This document shows, in pieces, positions 35,672 through 44,254 of a DNA stretch of 64,000 nt (its first letter is position 1; each line of letters begins with the position of its first letter). Below the pieces are notes generated by a model. It worked only from the letters and a program-made list of their open reading frames with translations, was not told the origin of the DNA and made no database searches. The DNA comes from Erythrobacter sanguineus (GTDB lineage Bacteria; Pseudomonadota; Alphaproteobacteria; Sphingomonadales; Sphingomonadaceae): contig NZ_FRDF01000009.1 of assembly GCF_900143235.1 (NCBI RefSeq), forward strand, positions 62,001-126,000, written 5' to 3'. A program made the position numbers and the translations under genes.

Positions 35672-37858
35672 GTGTCCCTCAAGGGTCTCTTGTCATCACG
35701 CAGCGGGGTTTTTCGTCCGCAGCGCAGCGAAGTCGGTTCGGCCTTGTCGGACGGCGAGCGGCTGGCCATGCTCGACGAACTCGAGAAATCCGGCCTCGGT
35801 TGGTTCTGGGCAAGCGATGAAGCCGGCAACCTGTCCTATATTTCTGCTGCCATTGCCGAACGGCTCGACATGCCGCTGGCCGAAATGCTGGGCCAGCCGG
35901 TCAATGCGATCTTCACCGCTGCCGAGCGCGAGGGGCGGGTCAATTCGCTCTCGCTCATGCTCGGGGCGCACAAGGGATTTTCCGGTTTTGCAGTGCGCGC
36001 CGCGCACAAGTCCGGCGGGCCGGTGCTGCGCCTTGCCGGGCAGCCGGTGTTCATGCAGGGCGAACGGTTCGCAGGCTTCCGCGGGACGGGCGCGGACATC
36101 ACCGATGAATTCCACCGCGAGGAGGAGACCGCCCGCCTTGCGCGGTATGATTCGCTCACCGGGCTTTCCAACCGCCATCGCATGGCGCACCAGATCGAAA
36201 CCACGCTGACCGCGTTCAAGGCGACCAAACGCAATTGCGCGGTGATGATGCTCGATCTTGACCGGTTCAAGCACGTCAATGACACGCTGGGCCATGCGGC
36301 GGGTGATGAACTGCTCAAGCAGGTGGCCGAACGCCTGACCCGCGCGATCGATCGCGAATGCGAGATCGGGCGGCTGGGCGGCGACGAATTCCAGGTGATG
36401 CTGCCCGATATTGATGATCGCGGGGTGCTGGGCGAGCTTGCGGCACGGATCATTGCCATGCTGCGCCAGCCCTACAGCCTTGAGGAAGGGCGCTGTGTGA
36501 TCGGTGCCTCGGTCGGTATTGCCATTGCACCGCATGACGGCGTCACCAGCGATGAAATCGTGCGCGCCGCCGATCTTGCGCTTTATGCCGCCAAGAATGG
36601 CGGACGGGGACAGTTTCGCTTTTTCTCGGGCGAACTCGAAAACGAGACCATTTTCCGCCGCCGGCTCGAACAGCACCTCGGAGAGGCGCTGCGTGAAGAC
36701 CAGTTGTTCCTGCGGTTCGAACCGATCGTCGATGCCGCCTCGCAATCGGTGCAGGCGCTTGAAGCCCATGTGTGCTGGAACCATGCGACGCGCGGGGTCA
36801 TTGACGAGGAGGAATTCGCCCAGATCGTGGAAGGATCGAGCCAGATCGGCGAGGTCGGGATATGGGCCATTACCGAGGCCTGCCGCCGCGCGGCGCTGTG
36901 GCCCGATAGTGTGCGCGTCGCGGTCAATGTGCCGGTGCCGCTGTTTCTGGCCGATGGCTTTGTCGAGCAGGTGAGCGAGGCGATCGAGGCCGCCGGCCTT
37001 TCCGCCTCACGGATCGAACTGGAAATCAGCGAGGCGGTGTTCTTCGGCGATAGCAGTATTGTCGACCGCACGCTTGGCGGTCTGTTCAAGCTTGGTGTGC
37101 GGTTGACGCTCGACGAATTCGGCTCAGGCTATTCGTCGCTCGCCTATCTGCGCCGTGCGCCGTTCGACATGATCAAGATCGATCAGAAGCTGGTCGCCGA
37201 GGCCGAGCGCCAGGATAGCCATGAACTGGGGCTGGTGCGGGCGATCGTCGCGCTGGCAGGCGCGCTGCAGATGGATACGATCGCCAATGGTATCGAAAGC
37301 GCCAGCCTGTTGACCGCGCTTGGCGAATGCGGCGTGCGTTACCTGCAGGGGCCGATCTTCTGCGAGCCTGTCGATGCCGGGATTGTCGAACAGGAAATGG
37401 CCGGAGACATGTGGAAGATCGATCCCGGCGAGCGCCGCACCCGCCGCGCCCGGCGGCGTACCGTGTTCCGCAAGATCCAGGTGTTCCACGATGACTATGC
37501 CTATGAGGTGACCTTGCGCAACCTGTCGCGGACCGGCGCGCTGATCCAGGGGCTGACGGATGTGCCCAAGGGCACGCAGTTCGTGGTCGATCTTGGCGGC
37601 GGGCAGCTTGCCGTGGCGACAGTCATCCGATCGAGCGGCGATACGCAGGGGCTCGAATTCGAACAGTCGCTGGTCGATGACGGATCGGGCGGATTATGCA
37701 CCCGCAACCGGGTTTCGCCCTATGCGCTGGCCTCGGCTGGAGCGCCGCTCGCCGCGCTGGCACCGGGCAGCTATCAGGGCATGATGGGAGGGCTGATCGA
37801 TCAGGGCGGCGCGCCCAAGTTCTGCTATGCATCCACGGCGCGCGGCGAGTTCGCCTGA
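35672..37858 (+). CDS. cytoplasmic PAS-GGDEF-degenerate EAL-PilZ protein
   Basis: About 728 residues, paralogous to the gene just upstream but with no membrane helices. PAS (about 25-150, GWFWASDEAGNLSYIS), GGDEF with intact RLGGDEF (about 234), EAL-like domain, and a PilZ-like domain (about 590-690, LRNLSRTGALIQG). In the EAL domain the signature is LEAHVCW (EAL to EAH), DDFG is DEFG, and the TAEGVE glutamate is replaced (IANGIE), so metal binding is probably lost; it is likely a cyclase or c-di-GMP sensor. The start is uncertain: GTG at 35672 lies 11 bases after GGAGG, and TTG at 35654 opens the frame. Confidence 0.88.
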   Translation: MSLKGLLSSRSGVFRPQRSEVGSALSDGERLAMLDELEKSGLGWFWASDEAGNLSYISAAIAERLDMPLAEMLGQPVNAIFTAAEREGRVNSLSLMLGAHKGFSGFAVRAAHKSGGPVLRLAGQPVFMQGERFAGFRGTGADITDEFHREEETARLARYDSLTGLSNRHRMAHQIETTLTAFKATKRNCAVMMLDLDRFKHVNDTLGHAAGDELLKQVAERLTRAIDRECEIGRLGGDEFQVMLPDIDDRGVLGELAARIIAMLRQPYSLEEGRCVIGASVGIAIAPHDGVTSDEIVRAADLALYAAKNGGRGQFRFFSGELENETIFRRRLEQHLGEALREDQLFLRFEPIVDAASQSVQALEAHVCWNHATRGVIDEEEFAQIVEGSSQIGEVGIWAITEACRRAALWPDSVRVAVNVPVPLFLADGFVEQVSEAIEAAGLSASRIELEISEAVFFGDSSIVDRTLGGLFKLGVRLTLDEFGSGYSSLAYLRRAPFDMIKIDQKLVAEAERQDSHELGLVRAIVALAGALQMDTIANGIESASLLTALGECGVRYLQGPIFCEPVDAGIVEQEMAGDMWKIDPGERRTRRARRRTVFRKIQVFHDDYAYEVTLRNLSRTGALIQGLTDVPKGTQFVVDLGGGQLAVATVIRSSGDTQGLEFEQSLVDDGSGGLCTRNRVSPYALASAGAPLAALAPGSYQGMMGGLIDQGGAPKFCYASTARGEFA

Positions 37859-37928
37859 ATTGCAGCCCTGGAGTGTTGCGTTTTTCTCGAATGACATCGC
37901 TGCGGTGCGGCGCTAATCGCGTTTGATA

Positions 37929-39746
37929 ATGACCGACCTTTCCAAGATCCGCAATTTCAGCATCATCGCCCATATCGACCATGGCAAGTCGACCCTTGCC
38001 GATCGGCTGATCCAGTTCACCGGGGGTCTCACCGCGCGCGAGATGTCTGCGCAAGTCCTTGATAACATGGATATAGAGAAAGAGCGCGGCATCACCATCA
38101 AGGCCCAGACCGTGCGCCTCAACTACACCGCCAAGGATGGCGAGACCTATCAGCTCAACCTGATGGACACCCCCGGCCATGTCGATTTCGCCTACGAGGT
38201 CTCCCGCAGCCTTGCCGCGTGCGAGGGCGCGTTGCTGGTGGTGGACGCGGCGCAAGGGGTTGAGGCGCAGACGCTGGCCAATGTCTACCAGTCGATCGAT
38301 CACGACCACGAAATCGTCCCCGTCATCAACAAGATCGATCTTCCCGCTGCCGAGCCGGAGAAAGTGCGCAACGAGATCGAGGAGATCATCGGTCTCGATG
38401 CCTCTGACGCCGTTCTGGCCAGCGCCAAATCGGGCATCGGCATCGAAGACGTGCTCGAAGCGGTGGTCACCCGCATCCCCCCGCCCAAGGGCCGGATCGA
38501 CGCGCCGCTCACCGCCAGCCTTGTGGACAGCTGGTACGACCCGTATCTCGGCGTCGTCATCCTCGTCCGCGTGATCGACGGCAAGCTCACCAAGGGCCTC
38601 AACATCCGCTTCATGCAGGGCGGGACGCAGCATCTTGTTGACCGGGTCGGCTGCTTCACGCCGAAACGCACCGACCTGGGTGAGCTTGGCCCCGGCGAAA
38701 TCGGCTTCATCACCGCCCAGATCAAGGAGGTGGAGCAGGCCCGCGTCGGTGACACCATCACCACCGTGAAAAACGGCGCGACAGAGGCGCTGCCGGGCTA
38801 CAAGGAAGTGCAGCCGGTGGTGTTCTGCGGCCTGTTCCCGGTGGACGCGGCGGATTTTGAAAAACTGCGCGAGAGCATCGGCAAGCTCAGGCTCAACGAC
38901 GCCAGCTTCTCCTACGAGATGGAATCCAGCGCCGCATTGGGATTTGGCTTCCGCTGCGGGTTCCTTGGCCTCTTGCACCTTGAAATCATTCAGGAACGCC
39001 TCAGCCGCGAATATGATCTTGACCTCATCACCACCGCGCCATCGGTGGTGTATCGCATCCACCTTGGCCACACCAAGATGGAGGATGCCAAGGTCATCGA
39101 CATCCACAATCCCGCGGATTGGCCCGATGTGAACCGGATCGAGGTGATCGAGGAACCGTGGATCAAGGCGGTGATCTACACCCCCGACGAATATCTCGGC
39201 TCTATCCTGAAACTGTGTCAGGACCGGCGCGGCATCCAGACCGAACTGACTTATGTGGGCGGCCGCGCGCAGGTGACCTACGAATTGCCCTTGAACGAAG
39301 TGGTGTTCGATTTCTACGACCGGCTGAAGTCGATCTCACGCGGCTATGCCAGCTTCGACTATGAACAGATCGGCCTGCGTGAAGGCGATCTGGTGAAGAT
39401 GAACATCCTCGTCAACGCGGAAGCCGTGGACGCCCTGTCCCTGATCGTCCACCGCCACGTGGCCGAGGAACGCGGGCGCGGCATGTGCGAACGCCTGAAA
39501 GACCTGATCCCGCGCCACCTGTTCAAGATCCCGATCCAGGCCGCGATCGGCGGCAAGGTCATCGCCCGCGAAACCATCGCCGCGATGCGCAAGGACGTGA
39601 CCGCCAAGTGTTACGGCGGGGATATCTCGCGCAAGAAGAAGCTGCTGGACAAGCAGAAGAAGGGCAAGGCGCGGATGCGCGAGTATGGGAATGTGAGCAT
39701 TCCGCAGGAGGCGTTTATTGCTGCGCTGCGGATGGGGGAAGAGTGA
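37929..39746 (+). CDS. lepA: elongation factor 4 (LepA)
   Basis: A 605-residue translational GTPase that acts on stalled or mis-translocated ribosomes. G1 [10 protein letters not shown]2-region [14 protein letters not shown]3 [12 protein letters not shown] and G4 INKIDLP are intact. The LepA-specific C-terminal domain ([42 protein letters not shown]) is present. Start is the ATG at 37929, two codons after a TTG that opens the frame. The stop codon lies within a 32-bp sequence repeated 800 bp downstream. Confidence 0.97.
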   Translation: MTDLSKIRNFSIIAHIDHGKSTLADRLIQFTGGLTAREMSAQVLDNMDIEKERGITIKAQTVRLNYTAKDGETYQLNLMDTPGHVDFAYEVSRSLAACEGALLVVDAAQGVEAQTLANVYQSIDHDHEIVPVINKIDLPAAEPEKVRNEIEEIIGLDASDAVLASAKSGIGIEDVLEAVVTRIPPPKGRIDAPLTASLVDSWYDPYLGVVILVRVIDGKLTKGLNIRFMQGGTQHLVDRVGCFTPKRTDLGELGPGEIGFITAQIKEVEQARVGDTITTVKNGATEALPGYKEVQPVVFCGLFPVDAADFEKLRESIGKLRLNDASFSYEMESSAALGFGFRCGFLGLLHLEIIQERLSREYDLDLITTAPSVVYRIHLGHTKMEDAKVIDIHNPADWPDVNRIEVIEEPWIKAVIYTPDEYLGSILKLCQDRRGIQTELTYVGGRAQVTYELPLNEVVFDFYDRLKSISRGYASFDYEQIGLREGDLVKMNILVNAEAVDALSLIVHRHVAEERGRGMCERLKDLIPRHLFKIPIQAAIGGKVIARETIAAMRKDVTAKCYGGDISRKKKLLDKQKKGKARMREYGNVSIPQEAFIAALRMGEE

Positions 39747-39759
39747 AGCCCCGCGCCTA
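39728..39759 (+). repeat. direct repeat, copy 1, spanning the lepA stop
   Basis: 32 bp starting GCGGATGGGGGAAGAGTGAA and including the lepA stop. Copy 2 at 40531-40562 matches 31 of 32 bases. A second matching pair lies at 39835-39873 and 40573-40610 (core GACGTCATGGCCGCGGCTTT). The pairs bracket the lipoprotein gene at 39897-40448. Confidence 0.85.
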
Positions 39760-39896
39760 GCGCAGGCGATTGCGCAGCAATCGACTAGCTAGAAGCGAGT
39801 GGCTGTAACTCCGGCCGGCGGGTGGCCGCAGGCCAGCCCGTTCGACGTCATGGCCGCGGCTTTGCCGTGGCTGCCGTTCTTTCATTTTGCCTGCGA

Positions 39897-40448
39897 TCAG
39901 GCTTCCGGCATCTGCACGTTATCGCCCAGTCGTGCCATCACCGCGCTGGCGGAGATCGGGTTGTCCGCGCCCATCGGCGGCTGGCCGCGATACATCTCGA
40001 TCACTGCCGAGGCACTGTACTGGTCGCTCGCGGTGACACGCTGGAGCGGGAAGGCCGTGCCCAGATATGGGTCGAAGGTGTTCCAGCCAACGCCCGCGCC
40101 GTAATAGTTCCAGGTCGGTCCCCAGCCGGGATAGGCGGTCGGCACGGTATCGATATCGACATCGGCCTGCGTCTCATTGCGCACGATGTAAAAGCCGTCA
40201 TACCCCTTCTGGCGGGTCAGTTCGGCGGCGCGGTAGAGCAGATAGTTCTCGACCGTCTCGCGCGAAGTCGCTTCGTTGCCGGAAAAGCTGACGCGGTAAC
40301 GGTCCGCGCCGAGCATTTCGCTCGAGTAGCCAAACTCCTGCCCGGCGACTTCCGCTGATTGGTAGGGCGTGGAGGTGGCACACGCGCCAAGCGATACGGA
40401 CAAGCCGAGCGCGGCGGCAAGGGCGAGCGGGGTTCGTGTTAGTAACAT
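39897..40448 (-). CDS. CC0125/CC1285-type lipoprotein
   Basis: A 183-residue envelope lipoprotein. The signal peptide ends in the lipobox SLGAC (Cys about 23). The mature part has GYSSEMLGADRYRVSFSGNE, then RETVENYLLYRAAELTRQKGYDGFYIV, a pattern shared by a widespread small alphaproteobacterial lipoprotein family of unknown role. The C-terminal third is Gly/Tyr/Trp-rich. Orientation is opposite to lepA. The gene is bracketed by two pairs of direct repeats, so it may have arrived or been duplicated as a cassette. Confidence 0.8.
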   Translation of the reverse strand: MLLTRTPLALAAALGLSVSLGACATSTPYQSAEVAGQEFGYSSEMLGADRYRVSFSGNEATSRETVENYLLYRAAELTRQKGYDGFYIVRNETQADVDIDTVPTAYPGWGPTWNYYGAGVGWNTFDPYLGTAFPLQRVTASDQYSASAVIEMYRGQPPMGADNPISASAVMARLGDNVQMPEA

Positions 40449-40530
40449 AATATAAGCTCCTGTAATTGCTGTTGCTTTTACAGGAACGGGGCAGTGCGGG
40501 GGGCTGTTCCGCCAGAGCGGACGAGCGGTG

Positions 40531-40562
40531 GCGGATGGGGGATGAGTGAAGCCCCGCGCCTA
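40531..40562 (+). repeat. direct repeat, copy 2, of the lepA-stop sequence
   Basis: Starts GCGGATGGGGGATGAGTGAA; 31 of 32 bases match copy 1 at 39728-39759. Followed at 40573-40610 by the second shared sequence, whose partner is 39835-39873. Confidence 0.85.
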
Positions 40563-41150
40563 AGCCCGACCGAGCCCTTCGACGTCATGGCCGCGGCTTT
40601 GTCGTGGCTGACCTTTGATCCTCCCCTCAAGGGGAGGGGAACCACCAAAGGTGGTGGAGGGGCGCGCAAGGCTCGCAGCGCCAGTTTTGTTAGATGAAGG
40701 CAAGACGATGCCACACTTCTCCGCTCCCGCTAGCGGGAGGGGCCCGGGGGTGGGCCTGAATCTGGCGTGCGCGCAAGGATTGTCTTTACAACGGCTCTTT
40801 GCCAACATCTCTACAAACAATCGAGCACATAATCGGATGCGCAATCACCGATCTCGATAAGTAAATGGTCGACTAGTCGCAAAGCCTATTTATCGCGCAC
40901 CGCAAGATTCTTGCCGCTCTCGGTGCAAAAGACTCATCGGTGGATTCGAATGATTCATTCACCATATATTTCTTCACAGATTCAATTTGGGGCTTGCGGC
41001 GTTCGCGACTCAAGCTTGTTCCACGCGTCGCGGGTGTGACACCTGGGTTTCACCGGTCTGGCATGGTGACTTAAGCGTTAATCGCCCGTTGACGGGAGTC
41101 GTCCACTGATTCATCATCTAGTGGTTCGGCGCAAATCGGACCCCTAGCGT

Positions 41151-41186
41151 TTTGTCTCAGTTCTTGGATTTGTCTCAGTTCTTGGA
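41151..41186 (+). repeat. perfect 18-bp tandem duplication
   Basis: TTTGTCTCAGTTCTTGGA occurs twice head to tail (41151-41168 and 41169-41186), followed by GGAGAC. It lies 35 bp beyond the terminator of the candidate small RNA. No gene is near it on the plus strand. Confidence 0.85.
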
Positions 41187-41220
41187 GGAGACAACTTCCG
41201 ACATGATTTGCACAGACACG

Positions 41221-41253
41221 AAAAAGGCGGCTGACGAATAATCGTCAGCCGCC
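41221..41253 (-). terminator. intrinsic terminator on the minus strand
   Basis: GGCGGCTGACGA (41226-41237) and TCGTCAGCCGCC (41242-41253) form a perfect 12-bp stem with a 4-nt loop. On the minus strand the stem is followed by five T residues (complement of AAAAA at 41221-41225). This is the strongest intrinsic terminator I found in the window. Confidence 0.85.
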
Positions 41254-41329
41254 CCGTTATCCCTGACTTCGCGCGCCAATGCTTGGCGGCAACGCGCGAG
41301 AGTCCTTCCCGGAGGAAAGGAGGTGCGCC

Positions 41330-41359
41330 ATGTGGTCTATGGCCCGGAGATTAGCCTAA
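41330..41359 (+). CDS. possible 9-codon leader-like ORF with perfect Shine-Dalgarno
   Basis: AAAGGAGGT (41316-41324) is a full-length Shine-Dalgarno match, six bases before an ATG that opens MWSMARRLA and then stops. It may be a leader peptide, a ribosome-loading site, or simply the antisense image of the CU-rich loop of the candidate minus-strand RNA. A 24-codon frame also exists on the minus strand across the same bases. Confidence 0.25.
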   Translation: MWSMARRLA

Positions 41360-41404
41360 GCTAAGGACCGTGGGCGCGTCGCTTTCGCGACGTGACCGCG
41401 GCTC

Positions 41405-41434
41405 CGTTTACAGCGATAAGTTTATCAATGTCAA
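41405..41434 (-). promoter_or_regulatory. sigma-70-like promoter for the candidate small RNA
   Basis: TTGACA (complement of 41429-41434) is a consensus -35 box. 17-18 bases on, GTAAAC/TAAACG (41411-41405) is a moderate -10 box. It lies just upstream of and divergent from the 51-residue protein gene at 41452. Confidence 0.55.
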
Positions 41435-41451
41435 AATATGGAGCATTTATC

Positions 41452-41607
41452 ATGGCCAAACCGCCACCACGTCAGACCTCAAGTAAAGTCTCAACTGTCG
41501 CGTCAGGCATTCTCTCTGGCAAAATCGCCAATCCGACCAAGGCCCAGATCAAAAGCGTTGCCGCTTCTGCACTTGGGCAAGACCAGACTAAGGGGCAGAA
41601 GCGCTAG
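41452..41607 (+). CDS. small Lys/Ser-rich protein
   Basis: 51 residues (MAKPPPRQTSSKVSTVASGI and on). GGAG at 41440-41443 supports the ATG at 41452; an in-frame ATG at 41428 would add eight residues. The sequence resembles a common class of very small bacterial proteins with a K/S-rich N-terminus followed by KSVAxSALxQ (here KSVAASALGQ). Function unknown. The gene is divergent from the candidate small RNA. Confidence 0.6.
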   Translation: MAKPPPRQTSSKVSTVASGILSGKIANPTKAQIKSVAASALGQDQTKGQKR

Positions 41608-41795
41608 GCCGCTTGCCTCCCCTTCGTTGTTTCGAAACTGCAGCGTGCGACTAGACGGGCACACCCCTCCACTCGCACGCTGCTTCCTCCGGCTTGCAAG
41701 CAGCCTCACCCGCCCCTCCACCATCCTTGAATGGTCCCGCTGACCCGCAAGCGGTCCGTCTTCGACTCCCCCTTGCAGGGGAGGATTGCGTCGCA

Positions 41796-42641
41796 TCAAG
41801 GATCGAAATTCTCATCCTTCAACGTCCACCGCGTCTTAGCCACCTCCGGCTCCGGCGGCTGCACGCGCCGAACATCCTCGGGTCGCAGCGCGGGCACATC
41901 CTCTTTCGGGCCGAAGCGCAGCCGGCGGCGCAGGTCTTCGTCGGCGCGCATGGCGTCGAGGTCGCGGTTGCGCAGGGCCTCGAAGGCGGTCCATGCGGCG
42001 CGGGTTTCCTCGGAGAGGCTTTCCCATTCGCTTTGCCACCTGGCCTCGCTGCGGGCGCGGATATCGGCGATCTTGCGGTCGATGCTGGCGCGCACCTCTT
42101 GCGGGGAGACGCGCGCCTGCTCTGCCTCCCATTCCTTGCGCCATTGCTGTTTTAGGCGCTCGGCCTCCATCTTGCCGACCGCGTTGAGGCCTCTGGCGCT
42201 GCCGCCGTCGATCCGCGCACCAAAGCGGTCGGGCGCGCGGTTGCGCAGGATGAACATCAGCAGCCGGTCATTATAGCGGGTGCGGGTGCCGATCAGCTTG
42301 CCATAGGAATAGAGCGGTTCCTGCACGCCGTTCAGGGCGCGGTCCATCACCACGTCCTCGACCCGCCGCACGCCGAGGTCGAGCGCGATGTCCCAGGCGT
42401 GGCGGAATTCCTCGGCACCGGGCTGGCGGCGCAGGTGGTAGGCGCCGCGCTCGCTCATGTTCACCGCCTTGCACGCGGCGGCGACCGATCCGGTGTCGGC
42501 GAGGGCCTCGATGAAGGCGCACTGGCGGGCCGGGGTCCAGCCATCGTGGCGTTGGCACTGGCGCGGGACGGGGGCGAAGGGGGGCAGCTCGCCCGCAGGA
42601 ACGGGGAGGCGGGCGGCGCGGGGATCGGCTTTGCGGGTCAT
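41796..42641 (-). CDS. terminase-small-subunit-like HTH protein
   Basis: 281 residues from MTRKADPRAARLP. An HTH-like region at about residues 30-85 (FIEALADTGSVAAACKAVNM, then SERGAYHLRRQPGAEEFRHAW) resembles phage small-terminase DNA-binding domains. The rest is charged and helical (KMEAERLKQQWRKEWEAEQA), with a Pro-rich C-terminus. Similar stand-alone genes are common on Sphingomonadales chromosomes; role unknown. The frame is open to 43730 but that part is antisense to bamD. Several hairpins (42691-42707, 42734-42751) lie between it and bamD. Confidence 0.65.
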   Translation of the reverse strand: MTRKADPRAARLPVPAGELPPFAPVPRQCQRHDGWTPARQCAFIEALADTGSVAAACKAVNMSERGAYHLRRQPGAEEFRHAWDIALDLGVRRVEDVVMDRALNGVQEPLYSYGKLIGTRTRYNDRLLMFILRNRAPDRFGARIDGGSARGLNAVGKMEAERLKQQWRKEWEAEQARVSPQEVRASIDRKIADIRARSEARWQSEWESLSEETRAAWTAFEALRNRDLDAMRADEDLRRRLRFGPKEDVPALRPEDVRRVQPPEPEVAKTRWTLKDENFDP

Positions 42642-42851
42642 GGGAGTCCTTGTTTGTGCACCCGCCTGCACGGGCGCATCCTCGCTATGCGTGCAGCAGA
42701 GCTGCACCCGCTGCGGGCGGGCAGTCGCCCTTGCGGTTGCTGTCGCAACCGTTTGCACCACAAAACGCCCGAGTAGGAAAATCGGGGGAGGGGCGCGCGG
42801 GCGGTGCGCCTTCACTTGGCGTTCAGCGCGCAGCCCGTTATAGAGCGCGCC

Positions 42852-43646
42852 ATGGCGACCTTGTTCCACTCCCGTATCGCGCGCGCGGCCCTGCTGGGCG
42901 CGACCCTTGCCACCCTTTCGGCCTGCGGGGGAAGCACCGCTGGCAAGGACGTCGCCTATGTCGCGCGAGATGTCGAATCGCTCTATGCCGAGGCGCAGCG
43001 GCGGCTTGACCGGGGCAACACGCTTGTCGCCGCAGCCCTGTTCGACGAGGTGGAGCGTCAGCACCCCTATTCGCCCTGGGCCCGCCGCGCGCAGCTGATG
43101 AGCGCCTTCAGCTATTACATCGCGCGCGATTACAACAAGGCGATCCAGAACGCGCAGCGGTTCCTGTCGATCCATCCGGGCAACAAGGATGCGCCCTACG
43201 CCTATTACCTGATCGCGCTCAGCTATTACGAGCAGATCAGCGATGTGAACCGCGACCAGAAGATCACCGAACAGGCGCAGACCGCGCTGCGCGAGGTTAA
43301 CCGGCGCTTTCCGCAGACCGAATATGCCGCCGATGCGCGGCTGAAGCTTGATCTGGTGGTCGATCACCTTGCGGGCAAGGAGATGGAGATCGGGCGCCAT
43401 TATCAGCGCATGGGCCTGTGGCTCGCCGCTGACATGCGGTTCCGCAACGTGATCGAGACGTTCCAGACCACCAGCCACACGCCCGAGGCGCTTTACCGCA
43501 TGACCGAAACCAGCCTTGCGCTGGGCATTCCGGAAGAAGCGGTGAAATATGCCGCGGTGCTTGGGGCGAATTATCCCGGCACCGAGTGGTATGAAAAGGC
43601 GTTCAAGCTGGTGAACAAGCACGCCGAGGATGTCACCGCGTCCTGA
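42852..43646 (+). CDS. bamD: outer-membrane assembly lipoprotein BamD
   Basis: A 264-residue TPR lipoprotein of the BAM complex that inserts beta-barrel proteins into the outer membrane. Signal peptide with lipobox TLSAC (Cys about 26). TPR repeats include SLYAEAQRRLDRGNTLVAAA, FDEVERQHPYSPWARRAQLM, DYNKAIQNAQRFLSIHPGN and GRHYQRMGLWLAADMRF, all BamD signatures. In related genomes bamD is usually followed by recN and ligA; here those lie 7.7 kb downstream. Confidence 0.95.
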   Translation: MATLFHSRIARAALLGATLATLSACGGSTAGKDVAYVARDVESLYAEAQRRLDRGNTLVAAALFDEVERQHPYSPWARRAQLMSAFSYYIARDYNKAIQNAQRFLSIHPGNKDAPYAYYLIALSYYEQISDVNRDQKITEQAQTALREVNRRFPQTEYAADARLKLDLVVDHLAGKEMEIGRHYQRMGLWLAADMRFRNVIETFQTTSHTPEALYRMTETSLALGIPEEAVKYAAVLGANYPGTEWYEKAFKLVNKHAEDVTAS

Positions 43647-43715
43647 TTGCCGGACCGCTGGCCGGCGGCTGCAACCGATTGCGTGCCGGACCGGAATTCC
43701 CCGTGTCGATGCCTT

Positions 43716-43820
43716 ATACCAGCGCGCCAAGATGCTAACGCATCACGCGCTGGAAATGTTTAAGCGCCGCACGGGCCTATACCAAGGTTCGATGAGTCAA
43801 CCTCATCGAACATTGGTATT
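43716..43820 (+). repeat. two-hairpin repeat element, copy 1
   Basis: About 105 bp. Hairpin 1: CCAGCGCG with CGCGCTGG enclosing GATGC/GCATC. Hairpin 2: TTCGATGAG with CTCATCGAA. Ends ATACCA and TGGTAT are inverted. Copies in the same orientation lie at 50796-50862 (hairpin 2 missing) and 57781-57885. Its size and structure fit a non-autonomous REP/MITE-like element. Confidence 0.85.
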
Positions 43821-44254
43821 ACGCCCAATGACGGAATGATTTGCAGCGTCATTGGATAGACGCCGTGCACGCGACCGCAGGACACTCAAAATCTTATCAG
43901 TGGTAAGAAAGCGCGTCCATAAAGGATTGCGATCGGGTCTTCGCAACGTCCGCAACCCAACCCGCCCCCGGCCCGTCACGCACAGGATCGCAAGGCTGGG
44001 CCGGTTCTGCACGCTGGCCTTCACCTTCCAGCGTTCTTGCGCTAGTGGCGGGCGCAGGGCGTGTTGATCGTCGCTGCCACCGGCTGACGTCAGGCGGTGC
44101 TTGTCTGATGGGCGATCGATGATGGTGGGGCATTACCGGGCTTCACCAGACCCCAAAAACCCCCAGTGGCAAGGTTTCTGCCCGTCACGTGAATTACCGA
44201 ATTTCCCATGAACACGCCGTGCTGCGATCCGCACCCCGGCAGGAGTAGATATCC
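43821..44254. other. intergenic region, no gene seen
   Basis: About 430 bp after repeat copy 1. CCAATGACG (43825-43833) and CGTCATTGG (43847-43855) form a 9-bp hairpin directly next to the repeat. Short open frames here have no recognisable features. A promoter for the DUF6481 gene is expected near the right end. Confidence 0.4.

Larger units (their letters stand above)
40449..41220. other. long non-coding, repeat-rich stretch
   Basis: No gene is supported over about 770 bp. 40531-40610 repeats lepA-flank sequence. At about 40618-40640 CCCCTC and GGGGAG face each other, and at about 40720-40745 CTCCCGCTAGCGGGAG forms a perfect palindrome; both motifs look like intergenic repeats. From about 40790 to 41200 the composition is distinctly more AT-rich than the genome, which could mark acquired DNA. 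Confidence 0.5.
41221..41398 (-). ncRNA. candidate small RNA with anti-Shine-Dalgarno segment
   Basis: Read on the minus strand, a TTGACA box (41434-41429), 17-nt spacer and GTAAAC/TAAACG (about 41411-41405) predict a start near 41398. The RNA would have a 5' hairpin (CGTCGC/GCGACG, 41377-41392), an unstructured CU-rich stretch CACCTCCTTTCCTCC (41325-41311) complementary to Shine-Dalgarno sequences, a middle stem with CGCGCG arms (41270-41298), and a 12-bp intrinsic terminator with T-run. Length about 175 nt. Alphaproteobacterial sRNAs such as rhizobial alpha-r14 and Rhodobacter CcsR use CCUCCUCCC-type loops similarly. Expression is inferred, not shown. Confidence 0.6.

Noticed and set aside
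37623..39107. 494-codon open frame on the minus strand
   Set aside because: Antisense to lepA and the preceding GGDEF gene; both plus-strand proteins have strong family motifs.
41020..41150. Possible tRNA or tmRNA in the AT-rich stretch
   Set aside because: GGTTCGGCGCAAATC looks T-loop-like, but no acceptor stem, anticodon arm or CCA-side pairing could be found.
42642..43730. N-terminal extension of the HTH gene (644-codon frame)
   Set aside because: Runs antisense through bamD; the HTH protein begins naturally at MTRKADPR (42641).
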